DNA from: Candidatus Sphingobacterium stercoripullorum
GTDB taxonomy: Bacteria; Bacteroidota; Bacteroidia; Sphingobacteriales; Sphingobacteriaceae
DNA length: 17,182 nt
Reading direction: 5' to 3'
NCBI GenBank assembly: GCA_019114715.1
Contig: DXEZ01000248.1
Coordinates: 1-17,182 of the forward strand
The notes below the pieces were generated by a model. That model was not told the origin of the DNA. It saw nothing but the letters and a program-made list of their open reading frames with translations, and ran no database searches. A program made the position numbers and the translations under genes. This document shows positions 7,392-14,293 of the stretch, piece by piece. How positions within the stretch are numbered: the first letter of the stretch is position 1; every line of letters starts with the position of its first letter.

Positions 7392-7724
7392 CTAGGCTTC
7401 CATTTTAGAAAACATCTGAATACAAACAACCCCTGCAATGATCAAGATTATACCAATTATTGCAGGAAGATCTGGAATTTGCTTAAATAATATAGCTGAT
7501 ACTATTACAATCAAGACGATGCCAATTGCAGACCAGAGGCCGTAAGCCACACCTACAGGAATAGCTTTCAGGGTGTGGCTCAATAGATAAAATGCAATAC
7601 AATAGCCTAGGATAGTAACTAATGAGGGGCCTAATTTTGTGAACTGTTCTGTTTTCTTTAAAAAGGTGGTAGCAATGGTTTCTGCTAGGATAGCACCTAA
7701 TAAATACATGTAATATTTAAACAT
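7392..7724 (-). CDS. Small multidrug resistance (SMR) family efflux protein
   Basis: A four-helix inner-membrane transporter that works as an antiparallel dimer, exchanging cationic substrates for protons. The 110 residues match the family length (EmrE 110). Four hydrophobic segments lie at about 3-21, 32-51, 57-79 and 85-104. The proton- and substrate-binding glutamate is Glu15 in GAILAET, equivalent to EmrE Glu14. Tyr61 and Trp64 in AYGLWSAIG match EmrE Tyr60 and Trp63. The IPVGVAYGLWS block resembles the Qac/EmrE branch (quaternary amines, polyamines) more than the guanidinium (Gdx/SugE) branch, but the substrate is not proven. A perfect -7 box lies only 4 nt upstream of the ATG, so the mRNA may be leaderless. 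It is upstream of ychF on the same strand. Confidence 0.93.
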   Translation of the reverse strand: MFKYYMYLLGAILAETIATTFLKKTEQFTKLGPSLVTILGYCIAFYLLSHTLKAIPVGVAYGLWSAIGIVLIVIVSAILFKQIPDLPAIIGIILIIAGVVCIQMFSKMEA

Positions 7725-8193
7725 AAAACAAATGTACTACTAGTTTTTAAATTTTTAATTATTGCCTACAATTAAAAACTAAAAATAATTAGAGTAGATC
7801 GGTAGCGGGATTATAAATTAGGTGTCTTTTTGTGCTTTAGACTGTAAAATTGCCTGGATGTGGAGTTGTTGTGCTAAGTGAAATTGATCCTAGCATGTAG
7901 CTTTTCATCAGAATTGAGTTTTATGCCGCGCGGGATGGTGCTGCTCATTGTTCGTTAAATGGTGCATGTTTTAAGCTGGAATGATCATTCAAAATTACAA
8001 TATTAAATTTTAAAGCATTCTTAAATTTTGAGTCAGGGAGCTGTCCAAAAAAATGGAAAACTCTCAATTTTATGAAATTCTTTAGATGGTTGTAGCAAAC
8101 TTGAATGATAATCCGTTAGTTATAGAAAAGTAATAGAGTACAATTCGTATATTGTTCAGTATTTAATAACAGTCATTTGAGCGATAAGTTTTT
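7725..8193. other. 469-bp gene-free region between divergent SMR and sigma-factor genes
   Basis: No ORF of convincing size or composition was found on either strand. The left edge carries the SMR -7 box (7729-7736) and an AT-only inverted repeat: TTTTTAATT (7752-7760) with AATTAAAAA (7770-7778). A perfect 12-bp palindrome, GAATGATCATTC, lies at 7979-7990. Its half GAATGAT recurs at 8103-8109. An imperfect AT-rich inverted repeat lies at about 8004-8028. The right part should hold the promoter of the sigma-factor operon, but no clean TAnnTTTG box was found there. That would be consistent with autoregulated ECF-type recognition, though this is only inference. Confidence 0.5.
7729..7736 (-). promoter_or_regulatory. 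-7 promoter box of the SMR gene, implying a leaderless mRNA
   Basis: On the minus strand TACATTTG is a perfect TAnnTTTG match. Four bases separate it from the ATG at 7724, so transcription should start at or within a few bases of the start codon. No clear TTG -33 element was found at 19-21 nt; AT-only inverted repeats (7752-7778) lie in that area instead. Confidence 0.5.
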
Positions 8194-8832
8194 GTGAAGG
8201 CACTATACAACAAGCTGAACAGGAAAAAACCAACCTCTTTACGTGAGGCTTTGGAAGGCTGTCTTTTGTCTGATTCTGAACGTGGGAAGGAGTATGTCTA
8301 TAAAAAGCTTTATGGTTATGTAATGGCAGTAACATTAAGGTACTTGCGAAATGAATATGAAGCCGAAGAGGTTGTTAATGAGTGTTTTATTAAAGCCTTT
8401 GAGAAGCTGGGTACCTTTGTCCAGCACGAAGAGGATGCCGTATTAGAAAAAACATTTAGATCTTGGCTCGCAAGAATAGCAGTGAATTCATGTATAGATT
8501 TTCTACGTAAAAAGAATCTAGATGCATCGACCCCTGTTGATGAATTAACAGGGAGTGATTTACAAAAACACGTGGTTTACAATGCGCAAGAATTAGAACA
8601 AAATGATATTTTGGCATTACTGGAAAAATTGAGCGATGTCCAAAGAACGATTTTTAATTTATATGAGATTGAAGGGTATACCCATGAGGAAATAAGTGAA
8701 CGATTGCGTATTCCTGAAAGTACATCTAGAACTTATTTAATGCGAGCAAAACGGCGTCTTCGAGAATTGTATGAAAACCTTTTTTACCAAGAGAAAGGTA
8801 AAACAATGGTTGTAAAAATTAAGAATAAGTAA
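8194..8832 (+). CDS. ECF-type RNA polymerase sigma factor
   Basis: An extracytoplasmic-function sigma factor of 212 residues. Region 2 (about 35-105) contains the aromatic-rich core-binding helix and the EAEEVVNECFIKAFEKL motif, and continues to WLARIAVNSCIDFLRKK. Region 4 (about 140-192) contains LSDVQRTIFNLYEIEGYTHEEISERLRIPESTSRTYLMRAKRRL in overlapping blocks, the helix-turn-helix that reads the -35 element. Region 3 is absent, as expected for ECF factors. The start is GTG: an in-frame TAA lies at 8185, and the next in-frame ATG would remove part of region 2. The downstream gene begins 5 nt after the stop codon, so the two are translationally close and probably form a sigma/regulator pair. 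About 20 residues follow region 4. Confidence 0.93.
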   Translation: MKALYNKLNRKKPTSLREALEGCLLSDSERGKEYVYKKLYGYVMAVTLRYLRNEYEAEEVVNECFIKAFEKLGTFVQHEEDAVLEKTFRSWLARIAVNSCIDFLRKKNLDASTPVDELTGSDLQKHVVYNAQELEQNDILALLEKLSDVQRTIFNLYEIEGYTHEEISERLRIPESTSRTYLMRAKRRLRELYENLFYQEKGKTMVVKIKNK

Positions 8833-8837
8833 CAAAA

Positions 8838-10211
8838 ATGGCAAAAGATAAAAATAGTATTGATGAAGTTGTAAAAATGCTTCAGGAAATGGAACCACTG
8901 CCATATAGGGAGGGGGCTTGGGAGAATTTTAGGGATAACCACCTAACGCCAGAACCTAACGCTGCTAAAAGCCTTGCATATGCGAAGTGGGCAGCTATTG
9001 CAGCCTCTGCCTTGTTATTTGCAACTGCGGGTTATTTTTGGATGCGCACTCCAAATCTCGAGGGGGAACTGGTACTTTCCCCTCAACAAGAAATGGGAGA
9101 GGTGTTCAATGATCGCCCAACCGCAAAGTCGGAGTTGGAAGAACGCAACACGACTACAAATGAAATAACGAGAGCGCCTGAGGCGCTAGATAATTCGTTA
9201 AGTAGTGAGTCAGAGGGGATTCTTGGAGAGGTTCCTATAGAGCAAAGCCCACTATATGTTGGTAAAACTAACATAGATCCTTTGATTCAGGATGAATTAA
9301 AAATGGCTGAGTATAGGGTTGAAAGGAAAGAGCTTGGAGAGCTCAGGGTTGATAGAACAATTAGCCCCGCTGAGTGGAATGAAAAAGATGATAATAGTCC
9401 AACGGTTGACCCAGCTGAATACTGGGCGAGCCAGCAAATACATGAAGGGGGATACGAAGAACCTTTAAATCAATCTTCAGCAAAGCAGTTTAGGCTTTCT
9501 GATAAAATGGCATTTGGGCTAGTGGTAGCACCATCTGCTACACAAAAGGCTATGCACTTTGGTGGGGGCATCTCCTTGTCTTATAAATTATCAAACCGTC
9601 TGAATATTCGTACGGGTTTGAGCTTTCAGCAGTTTGAAGTCGGTAGGCTTACCGATCCCAAAAATAGCGAAGTGCAAACTGCCGTTAGACAAAGCTCTAG
9701 TTTATCCCAGGTTCAACACGATTTAAATCAAGAGAGTGGTACTGTCGCTAGTGCGGGGAGCAGTAGGGTGACTATTCCGAATATTAATGCACTAAGTGGA
9801 AATACTAAAACATTGGATATCCCCGTTGAGTTACAATTTAACGTTGGAAAAGAATTTTATCTTGCTGGTGGAGTATCTTACGCCCTAATTTTAAATCAAG
9901 ATCGTTATGCGCATTACATCGATAACGTGCACAGTGAACCTTTTTCATACGGCTCAGAGGCACCAAGCAGCAAAAAAGAACTAGAGCAATCTGTTAAAGC
10001 GGTTGCAAAGAAGGTGAAGACTCAAGAAAATAGTGTCGATGAGAATGGTTTCGGTGGGTTTGTGAATTTTTCTGCAGGAAAACAGATTAATTTGCCCGGC
10101 AGTAAGTTTAAGTTATCTATAGAACCCTACATCAAGTTACCCGTGGGAAACTTCAGAAAATCGGAAATGGACTACACGAATAAAGGAATTCGGATAATAA
10201 CCAGTTTCTAG
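8838..10211 (+). CDS. Membrane-anchored protein with outer-membrane-barrel-like C-terminus, candidate anti-sigma partner
   Basis: The 457-residue protein has three visible parts. Residues 1-47 are charged and cytoplasmic, with an EMEPLPYREGAWENF block resembling short segments found at the start of Bacteroidota proteins encoded beside ECF sigma factors. A single transmembrane helix lies at about 48-69 (WAAIAASALLFATAGYFWM), without a signal-peptidase site. A polar, acidic, low-complexity linker fills about 70-215. From about 222 the sequence turns to alternating beta-strands (FGLVVAPSA, GGGISLSYKLSNRLNIRTGLSF, LDIPVELQFNVGKEFYLAGGVSY, IEPYIKLPVG), ending in a terminal Phe, as in small outer-membrane barrels. 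Location 5 nt after the sigma gene suggests it holds or senses for that factor; this is inference. It could instead be a periplasmic beta-domain. No zinc-binding anti-sigma motif is visible. Confidence 0.7.
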   Translation: MAKDKNSIDEVVKMLQEMEPLPYREGAWENFRDNHLTPEPNAAKSLAYAKWAAIAASALLFATAGYFWMRTPNLEGELVLSPQQEMGEVFNDRPTAKSELEERNTTTNEITRAPEALDNSLSSESEGILGEVPIEQSPLYVGKTNIDPLIQDELKMAEYRVERKELGELRVDRTISPAEWNEKDDNSPTVDPAEYWASQQIHEGGYEEPLNQSSAKQFRLSDKMAFGLVVAPSATQKAMHFGGGISLSYKLSNRLNIRTGLSFQQFEVGRLTDPKNSEVQTAVRQSSSLSQVQHDLNQESGTVASAGSSRVTIPNINALSGNTKTLDIPVELQFNVGKEFYLAGGVSYALILNQDRYAHYIDNVHSEPFSYGSEAPSSKKELEQSVKAVAKKVKTQENSVDENGFGGFVNFSAGKQINLPGSKFKLSIEPYIKLPVGNFRKSEMDYTNKGIRIITSF

Positions 10212-10232
10212 TCGTTGTGGTCGTAAATTTAT

Positions 10233-10282
10233 AAGGCTCTAGTTTTAGTTACCATGAAGGTATCTAACTAGAGCCTTTTTCT
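10233..10282 (+). terminator. Intrinsic terminator of the sigma-factor operon
   Basis: GGCTCTAGTT (10235-10244) pairs perfectly with AACTAGAGCC (10266-10275). Further inner pairing (ACC with GGT) gives a long hairpin. TTTTTCTT follows. The gene on the other strand ends at 10303, so the hairpin sits between convergent genes. On the minus strand only TTATAAATTT follows, giving weaker activity in that direction. Confidence 0.9.
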
Positions 10283-10302
10283 TGATGAATCAACTTCCTA
10301 GG

Positions 10303-10923
10303 CTACAGCTGATCGATTCGAACCCAGCCCATGCCTGCTTTTATGGCGCCCTGTACACCTGGATCACCGTCTTCTAAAACTATGCAATCCTCTGGTGCTA
10401 CACCCAAAAGCTGTGCGGCTTTAAGAAAAGGATCGGGGTGAGGCTTGCCTTTCTCAGTATCATCTGCACAAACTAAAAACTCATAGTTTCCTTCTACACC
10501 TATTGCTTTTAAGGTATGTTGTAGAGTAGATCTACGGCCTCCGGATACTAATGCAATTCTTTTTTGATCTTTATTATTTATCAAATGCGAATAAACAAAT
10601 TTTATGGGAAGTGTTTGGTGTACAAACTCTTCTATGAAGATCTTAGACTTGATATTAGCAAAAGTTTGTGGATCAAATTCTTTATTATAGCGCACAGAAA
10701 TTTCTTTAGCTACTTTAACCGTTGGCCAGCCGGCTGTTTCAACGATTAACTCAGGATCCATTTCCACACCATGTCGCCTGCTAGCTTCCATGTAAGCTGC
10801 TGTATGGGCAGACATGTTATCTGCAAGCGTTCCATCGACGTCATACAACAAGGCCTTAAAAGGAGCAGTAATTTCTAATAACTTCTCTAATCTAATCTGA
10901 TCTTCTGATGATAATTCTAACAT
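10303..10923 (-). CDS. HAD-superfamily phosphatase, beta-phosphoglucomutase/YqaB-like
   Basis: A haloacid dehalogenase-fold hydrolase of 206 residues with all four motifs: DVDGT (Asp28 nucleophile, Asp30 acid/base), VSGG (Ser127), KGKPHPDPF (Lys160 before PHPD), and EDGDPGV (Glu184, Asp185). A helical cap sits between motifs I and II (about 35-105). Its order, including TAGWPTVKVAKEI, NKEFDPQTF and CADDTEKGKPHPD, closely parallels E. coli YqaB, which removes phosphate from fructose-1-phosphate and related sugars. The true substrate here is unknown. It begins 16 nt downstream of the proline dehydrogenase stop codon on the same strand and has no obvious promoter of its own, so the two are probably co-transcribed. 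An N-terminal extension of about 22 residues precedes motif I. Confidence 0.88.
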   Translation of the reverse strand: MLELSSEDQIRLEKLLEITAPFKALLYDVDGTLADNMSAHTAAYMEASRRHGVEMDPELIVETAGWPTVKVAKEISVRYNKEFDPQTFANIKSKIFIEEFVHQTLPIKFVYSHLINNKDQKRIALVSGGRRSTLQHTLKAIGVEGNYEFLVCADDTEKGKPHPDPFLKAAQLLGVAPEDCIVLEDGDPGVQGAIKAGMGWVRIDQL

Positions 10924-10939
10924 GTTTATATAGGATTCA

Positions 10940-12115
10940 TTAATTTAATTTTCTTCTTTCTTTTTCTTTTATAATCAACGCAAGTTCTCTACCTGTTTGC
11001 CCACCTACAGATGTGTTCTCTTGTGCTCTACGAATTAAGTAAGGCATGACTGACTTAACCGGTCCATAAGGCATGTATTTCGCTACGTTGTAGCCCGCAA
11101 TGGATAGGTTGAATGATAAGTTGTCGGACATCCCTAGAAGCTGCGCGAAATGTATTCTTTTGTCGTCTTTTTCAAGCCCTCTTTTATCAATTTCCTCCGC
11201 GAGCAATAAGCAGCTGTCTTCATTGTGAGTTCCAGCCATGAAATGGATTCTATCGATATTATCTAGGCAAAAACTAACAGCATGATTGAAGTCCAAATCG
11301 GAATCAATTTTTGTTTTTTGTATAGGGGATTCGTAATTCTTTTCCTCAGCTCTTGCGCGTTCTATTTCCATATAGGCTCCTCTAACAAGCTTGGCACCAA
11401 TATGAAAGCCTTTGATCTTTGCATACTCAAAATCTGCAACTAACGAGGCTAACTTGTCGTGTCGGTAAAGTTGGTAGGTGTTAAAGACGATGGCCTCTTC
11501 TTTATTGTACTTCTCCATCATCTCTCTTACTAAATCATCTACTTTGTCTTGTATCCAAGAGTGCTCCGCATCAACCAGAACTGGAAGTCCCGATTCATAA
11601 GCTGCTCTACAGATGGATTCTACTCTCATTTTATAAAAGCTGTACTCTTTTTCTTCCTCTTCGGTTAGTTCCAAATTTTGATTCACCTTTGCTAATAACT
11701 CGAATCTCCCTACACCAGAAGGTTTGAATACTGAAAAAGAGATATTCTTATTTATTTTAGCAAAGTCTATTGTTTTTAAAATCTCTTGACACGTTCTATC
11801 GAAGCTTTCTTCAGAGTCTTCTCCTTCAACAGAATAGTCTAAAATGGTGCTAACATTATGAGCCGCTAGTTCATCTATTGCTTCTTCACAATCTCCAATA
11901 GATTCACCGCCACAAAAATGCTTGTAAATTGTTTTCTTTACAATTCCACCTATCGGTAACCCTATCTTAAAGGCTGCTTCTGTTAAAGGTAATCCAATCT
12001 TTATTAAAGTATTACTAGATATCATTTTAAACAGCCAGTAAGCCCTGTTTAAATCAGAGTTGGTTTTACCTTGAAAAGCAACCTCTGTATTGTTAAAATC
12101 AATCCGAGAGCTCAT
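10940..12115 (-). CDS. Proline dehydrogenase (FAD-dependent, single-domain)
   Basis: Oxidises L-proline to 1-pyrroline-5-carboxylate, passing electrons through FAD to the quinone pool. The protein is the 391-residue monofunctional form, without the aldehyde dehydrogenase domain of PutA. Visible PRODH motifs are VDAEHSWIQ (181-189), GAKLVRGAYMEIER (240-253), AGTHNEDS (294-301), FAQLLGMSDNLSF (323-335), and KYMPYGPVKSVMPYLIRRAQEN (substrate-binding Arg362-Arg363) in overlapping blocks at 347-367. These fill the beta/alpha barrel. The N-terminal helical part (about 20-110) with FCGGESI and LDYSVEGEDSEE is typical of Bacteroidota members. A perfect -7 box lies upstream on the minus strand, and it is transcribed divergently from the S4 protein/aroB operon. 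The HAD phosphatase follows 16 nt downstream. Confidence 0.96.
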   Translation of the reverse strand: MSSRIDFNNTEVAFQGKTNSDLNRAYWLFKMISSNTLIKIGLPLTEAAFKIGLPIGGIVKKTIYKHFCGGESIGDCEEAIDELAAHNVSTILDYSVEGEDSEESFDRTCQEILKTIDFAKINKNISFSVFKPSGVGRFELLAKVNQNLELTEEEEKEYSFYKMRVESICRAAYESGLPVLVDAEHSWIQDKVDDLVREMMEKYNKEEAIVFNTYQLYRHDKLASLVADFEYAKIKGFHIGAKLVRGAYMEIERARAEEKNYESPIQKTKIDSDLDFNHAVSFCLDNIDRIHFMAGTHNEDSCLLLAEEIDKRGLEKDDKRIHFAQLLGMSDNLSFNLSIAGYNVAKYMPYGPVKSVMPYLIRRAQENTSVGGQTGRELALIIKEKERRKLN

Positions 12116-12151
12116 GTTCTAAAAAAGATTATACATGTCTTATTTTTTGTG

Positions 12152-12159
12152 CAAAAGTA
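12152..12159 (-). promoter_or_regulatory. -7 promoter box of the proline dehydrogenase operon
   Basis: On the minus strand TACTTTTG is a full match to TAnnTTTG. It lies 36 nt upstream of the ATG at 12115, giving a leader of about 30 nt. A good TTG -33 element was not seen at the expected spacing. Confidence 0.5.
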
Positions 12160-12186
12160 CGGCTTTTAATTAAGACTTTTAAAAAA

Positions 12187-12219
12187 TTAGATTATATAAA
12201 AAAAGATAATGTAAATTTG
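12187..12219 (+). promoter_or_regulatory. Promoter of the S4/aroB operon, implying a near-leaderless mRNA
   Basis: TAAATTTG (12212-12219) is a full -7 box match. TTAG (12187-12190), 21 nt before it, is one base off the TTTG -33 element. Five bases separate the -7 box from the ATG at 12225, so the start point should fall at or beside the start codon. Confidence 0.55.
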
Positions 12220-12224
12220 TCTTT

Positions 12225-12449
12225 ATGGAGCAGTTTATTTTAGATGAAACAAGAGAGTATATTCACTTGGTACAATTATTAAAAGCTATGGGCTGGGCTG
12301 AGAATGGTTCACAAGCACAACAATTTGTTGTGGAAGGATTGGTTAAACATAATAATCAAGTAGACTATAGAAAACGCTTGAAAGTCAGGGCCGGAGATGT
12401 TGTTGAGTTTGATGGTATGGAAGTACAGGTAGTAGATGAAAATAGTTAA
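12225..12449 (+). CDS. Small S4-domain RNA-binding protein, YbcJ-like
   Basis: A 74-residue protein made almost entirely of one S4 RNA-binding domain. The layout parallels E. coli YbcJ (about 70 residues): a short N-terminal strand, then HLVQLLKAMGWAENGSQAQQFVVEGLVKHNNQV in overlapping blocks (about 14-46), the RKRLKVRAGD segment (about 49-58), and a final strand VEFDGMEVQVVDE. The helix pair and the basic RKR loop are the usual RNA contacts. Its RNA target is unknown; related proteins bind structured or ribosomal RNA. It is the first gene of the operon, has a -7 box 5 nt before its ATG, and its last 14 bases overlap the annotated aroB start, which suggests translational coupling. Confidence 0.9.
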   Translation: MEQFILDETREYIHLVQLLKAMGWAENGSQAQQFVVEGLVKHNNQVDYRKRLKVRAGDVVEFDGMEVQVVDENS

Positions 12450-13518
12450 TCAAATGCATGTTATAGAAAGTTTAGGATACCAGGTGGTTTTCGACAGAAG
12501 TCTATCCTCTCTGGTGAAGTTCATTGAAGATCGCTCTTATTCTCAAGTATTAATTCTAGTTGACAGTAATACGGTAGATTATTGTCTTCCCCTACTAGAA
12601 GAGGCCATCGATAACCGTATTGATTACGATGTAATTGAGATAGAAGCAGGCGAGGAAAATAAAACCATAGAGACCTGCCAAGAAGTTTGGAAGGCTATGA
12701 TTGAATTTGGAGTGGACCGCAATTCCCTGCTTTTAAATTTAGGAGGAGGAGTGGTGACTGACCTAGGTGGATTTGTAGCTTCAACTTATAAAAGGGGGGT
12801 AGACTTTATTCAAATCCCTACTACTTTGCTCTCTCAGGTAGACGCTTCAGTTGGGGGGAAAACTGGCGTGGATTTAGGAAATCTGAAAAATATCATAGGT
12901 ACATTTACTCAGCCTCAAGCTGTCGTTATAAGTGGAGAATTCTTAAATACCCTAGATAAAAGACAAGTAATATCGGGTTTAGCAGAAGTTATCAAACACG
13001 GGTTAATTAGCGATAAAGCATTGTTTTTAGAATTACAAAAATGCGATCTATTTAATTTAACCGATCAGGTACTATTCCGCTCGGTAGAACTTAAAAATGA
13101 AGTTGTATTAGTCGATCCGCATGAAAAAGGAAAGCGGAAAACATTGAATTTTGGTCATACTATTGGCCATGCCGTAGAAGGGTATTCCTTAATGCACGAT
13201 AAAGATAGCCTACTGCATGGAGAGGCGATTGCTATAGGGATGATTTGTGAAGCATACTTATCATTTAAATACAATGGTTTAAAGGAGGAAGAGTTGAAGT
13301 CTATCAGCGCATTTATTTTAAAAACATTCCCTAATCGCCCAATACCAGAAAATGGCCTTCAGGAAATGCTTTCTTTAATGAAGAACGATAAGAAAAATAC
13401 GGGCGAGAAAATTAGCTTCTCCTTGCTCCGTGAAATTGGAGCATGTGATTGGGATTTATTTTTGGAAGAGTCTGTTATAATTGATAGTATGCGGTATTAT
13501 AACTCACTAATTAAATAG
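12436..13518 (+). CDS. aroB: 3-dehydroquinate synthase
   Basis: Second step of the shikimate pathway: converts 3-deoxy-D-arabino-heptulosonate 7-phosphate to 3-dehydroquinate with NAD and a divalent metal. The 360 residues contain GGGVVTDLGGFVASTYKRG (103-121), PTTLLSQVDASVGGKTGVD (128-146), KNIIGTFTQP (151-160), GLAEVIKHG (181-189), LNFGHTIGHAVE (237-248) and LHGEAIAIGM (260-269). The metal ligands are Glu184, His245 and His261, with the 16-residue His-His spacing of the family. The start at 12436 overlaps the S4 gene by 14 nt. An alternative ATG at 12454 lies 4 nt after the S4 stop codon and would drop six residues; sequence alone does not decide. ThuA follows after 9 nt. Cytoplasmic. Confidence 0.96.
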   Translation: MKIVNQMHVIESLGYQVVFDRSLSSLVKFIEDRSYSQVLILVDSNTVDYCLPLLEEAIDNRIDYDVIEIEAGEENKTIETCQEVWKAMIEFGVDRNSLLLNLGGGVVTDLGGFVASTYKRGVDFIQIPTTLLSQVDASVGGKTGVDLGNLKNIIGTFTQPQAVVISGEFLNTLDKRQVISGLAEVIKHGLISDKALFLELQKCDLFNLTDQVLFRSVELKNEVVLVDPHEKGKRKTLNFGHTIGHAVEGYSLMHDKDSLLHGEAIAIGMICEAYLSFKYNGLKEEELKSISAFILKTFPNRPIPENGLQEMLSLMKNDKKNTGEKISFSLLREIGACDWDLFLEESVIIDSMRYYNSLIK

Positions 13519-13527
13519 AGATAAATT

Positions 13528-14256
13528 ATGTTAAGAATAGTTAGCTTCATTTTGCTCCTCTTGAGCATTTGTGCGCAACAGACTGCTTATGCGCAATTGA
13601 AACCGCGGATATTGATATTCTCAGCCACCGAAAGTTTTAGGCACGATAACATCGAGGAAGGTGCTTTAGCGCTAATGGAATTTTTTGAAACAAAAGGATT
13701 GCAGGTTGAGCATTCTGAAGATGTAGAACTGTTCACTGAAGGTAATTTACTGAAATATGAGGTGTTGGTGTTTTTCAATACCACGGGAAATCTTTTTAAT
13801 GCCGAGCAGAAAAGGGCTTTTCAAAAATTCATAAACTCAGATAAAGGATTCATTGGGATTCATGCTGCATGCGATACTGAGCACGACTGGCCCTGGTACG
13901 GTAAGCTTTTAGGTGCGTACTTTAAGTCGCACCCCGCCATTCAAGAGGCCAGTATTGAGGTTCAAAACCGCAAACACCCCTCTGCAAAGCACTTGCCTGA
14001 AATATGGAGGGTAAAAGATGAATGGTACGATTACGATCTGGTAAACCCGGCTATTCAGGTTTTAATGAATCTAGATGAGAAGAGTTACAAAGGCGGCAAG
14101 ATGGGAGAGAATCATCCTATTGCTTGGTTTCATGAATTTGAAAGCTCCCGCGTCTTTTACACAGGTCTAGGCCACCGAATAGAGCTGTTCGAAGACTCCA
14201 ATTTCTTGGATCATCTTTGGGGTGGTATGCGCTATGTTTTAAAAGATTTAAAATAG
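13528..14256 (+). CDS. Secreted ThuA-like domain protein
   Basis: A 242-residue protein with a signal peptide (hydrophobic core about 4-16, likely cleavage before Gln23) and one ThuA-like domain, a fold related to class I glutamine amidotransferases. Family features are ILIFSATESFRHDNI (28-42), EVLVFFNTTGN (77-87), KGFIGIHAACDTEHDWPWYGKLLGAYFKSHP in overlapping blocks (about 106-136), HPSAKHLPE (150-158), DEWYDYD, and HPIAWFHEF...RVFYTGLGH near the end. ThuA proteins are linked with trehalose, glucose or other sugar use, but the biochemical activity is poorly defined; some secreted members occur with glycoside hydrolases. It follows aroB by 9 nt and precedes an LtaS-like gene by 37 nt, with no terminator seen, so it is probably an internal operon member. 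Expected to be periplasmic. Confidence 0.88.
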   Translation: MLRIVSFILLLLSICAQQTAYAQLKPRILIFSATESFRHDNIEEGALALMEFFETKGLQVEHSEDVELFTEGNLLKYEVLVFFNTTGNLFNAEQKRAFQKFINSDKGFIGIHAACDTEHDWPWYGKLLGAYFKSHPAIQEASIEVQNRKHPSAKHLPEIWRVKDEWYDYDLVNPAIQVLMNLDEKSYKGGKMGENHPIAWFHEFESSRVFYTGLGHRIELFEDSNFLDHLWGGMRYVLKDLK

Positions 14257-14293
14257 GCACGATTTTCGATAAGGCTGAACGATATAGTTTAAA

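Noticed and set aside
8034..8056. Sequence resembling an insertion-sequence end (GGGAGCTGTCCAAAAAA)
   Set aside because: No matching inverted copy, target duplication or transposase fragment was found nearby. The resemblance is too short to support a mobile-element relic.
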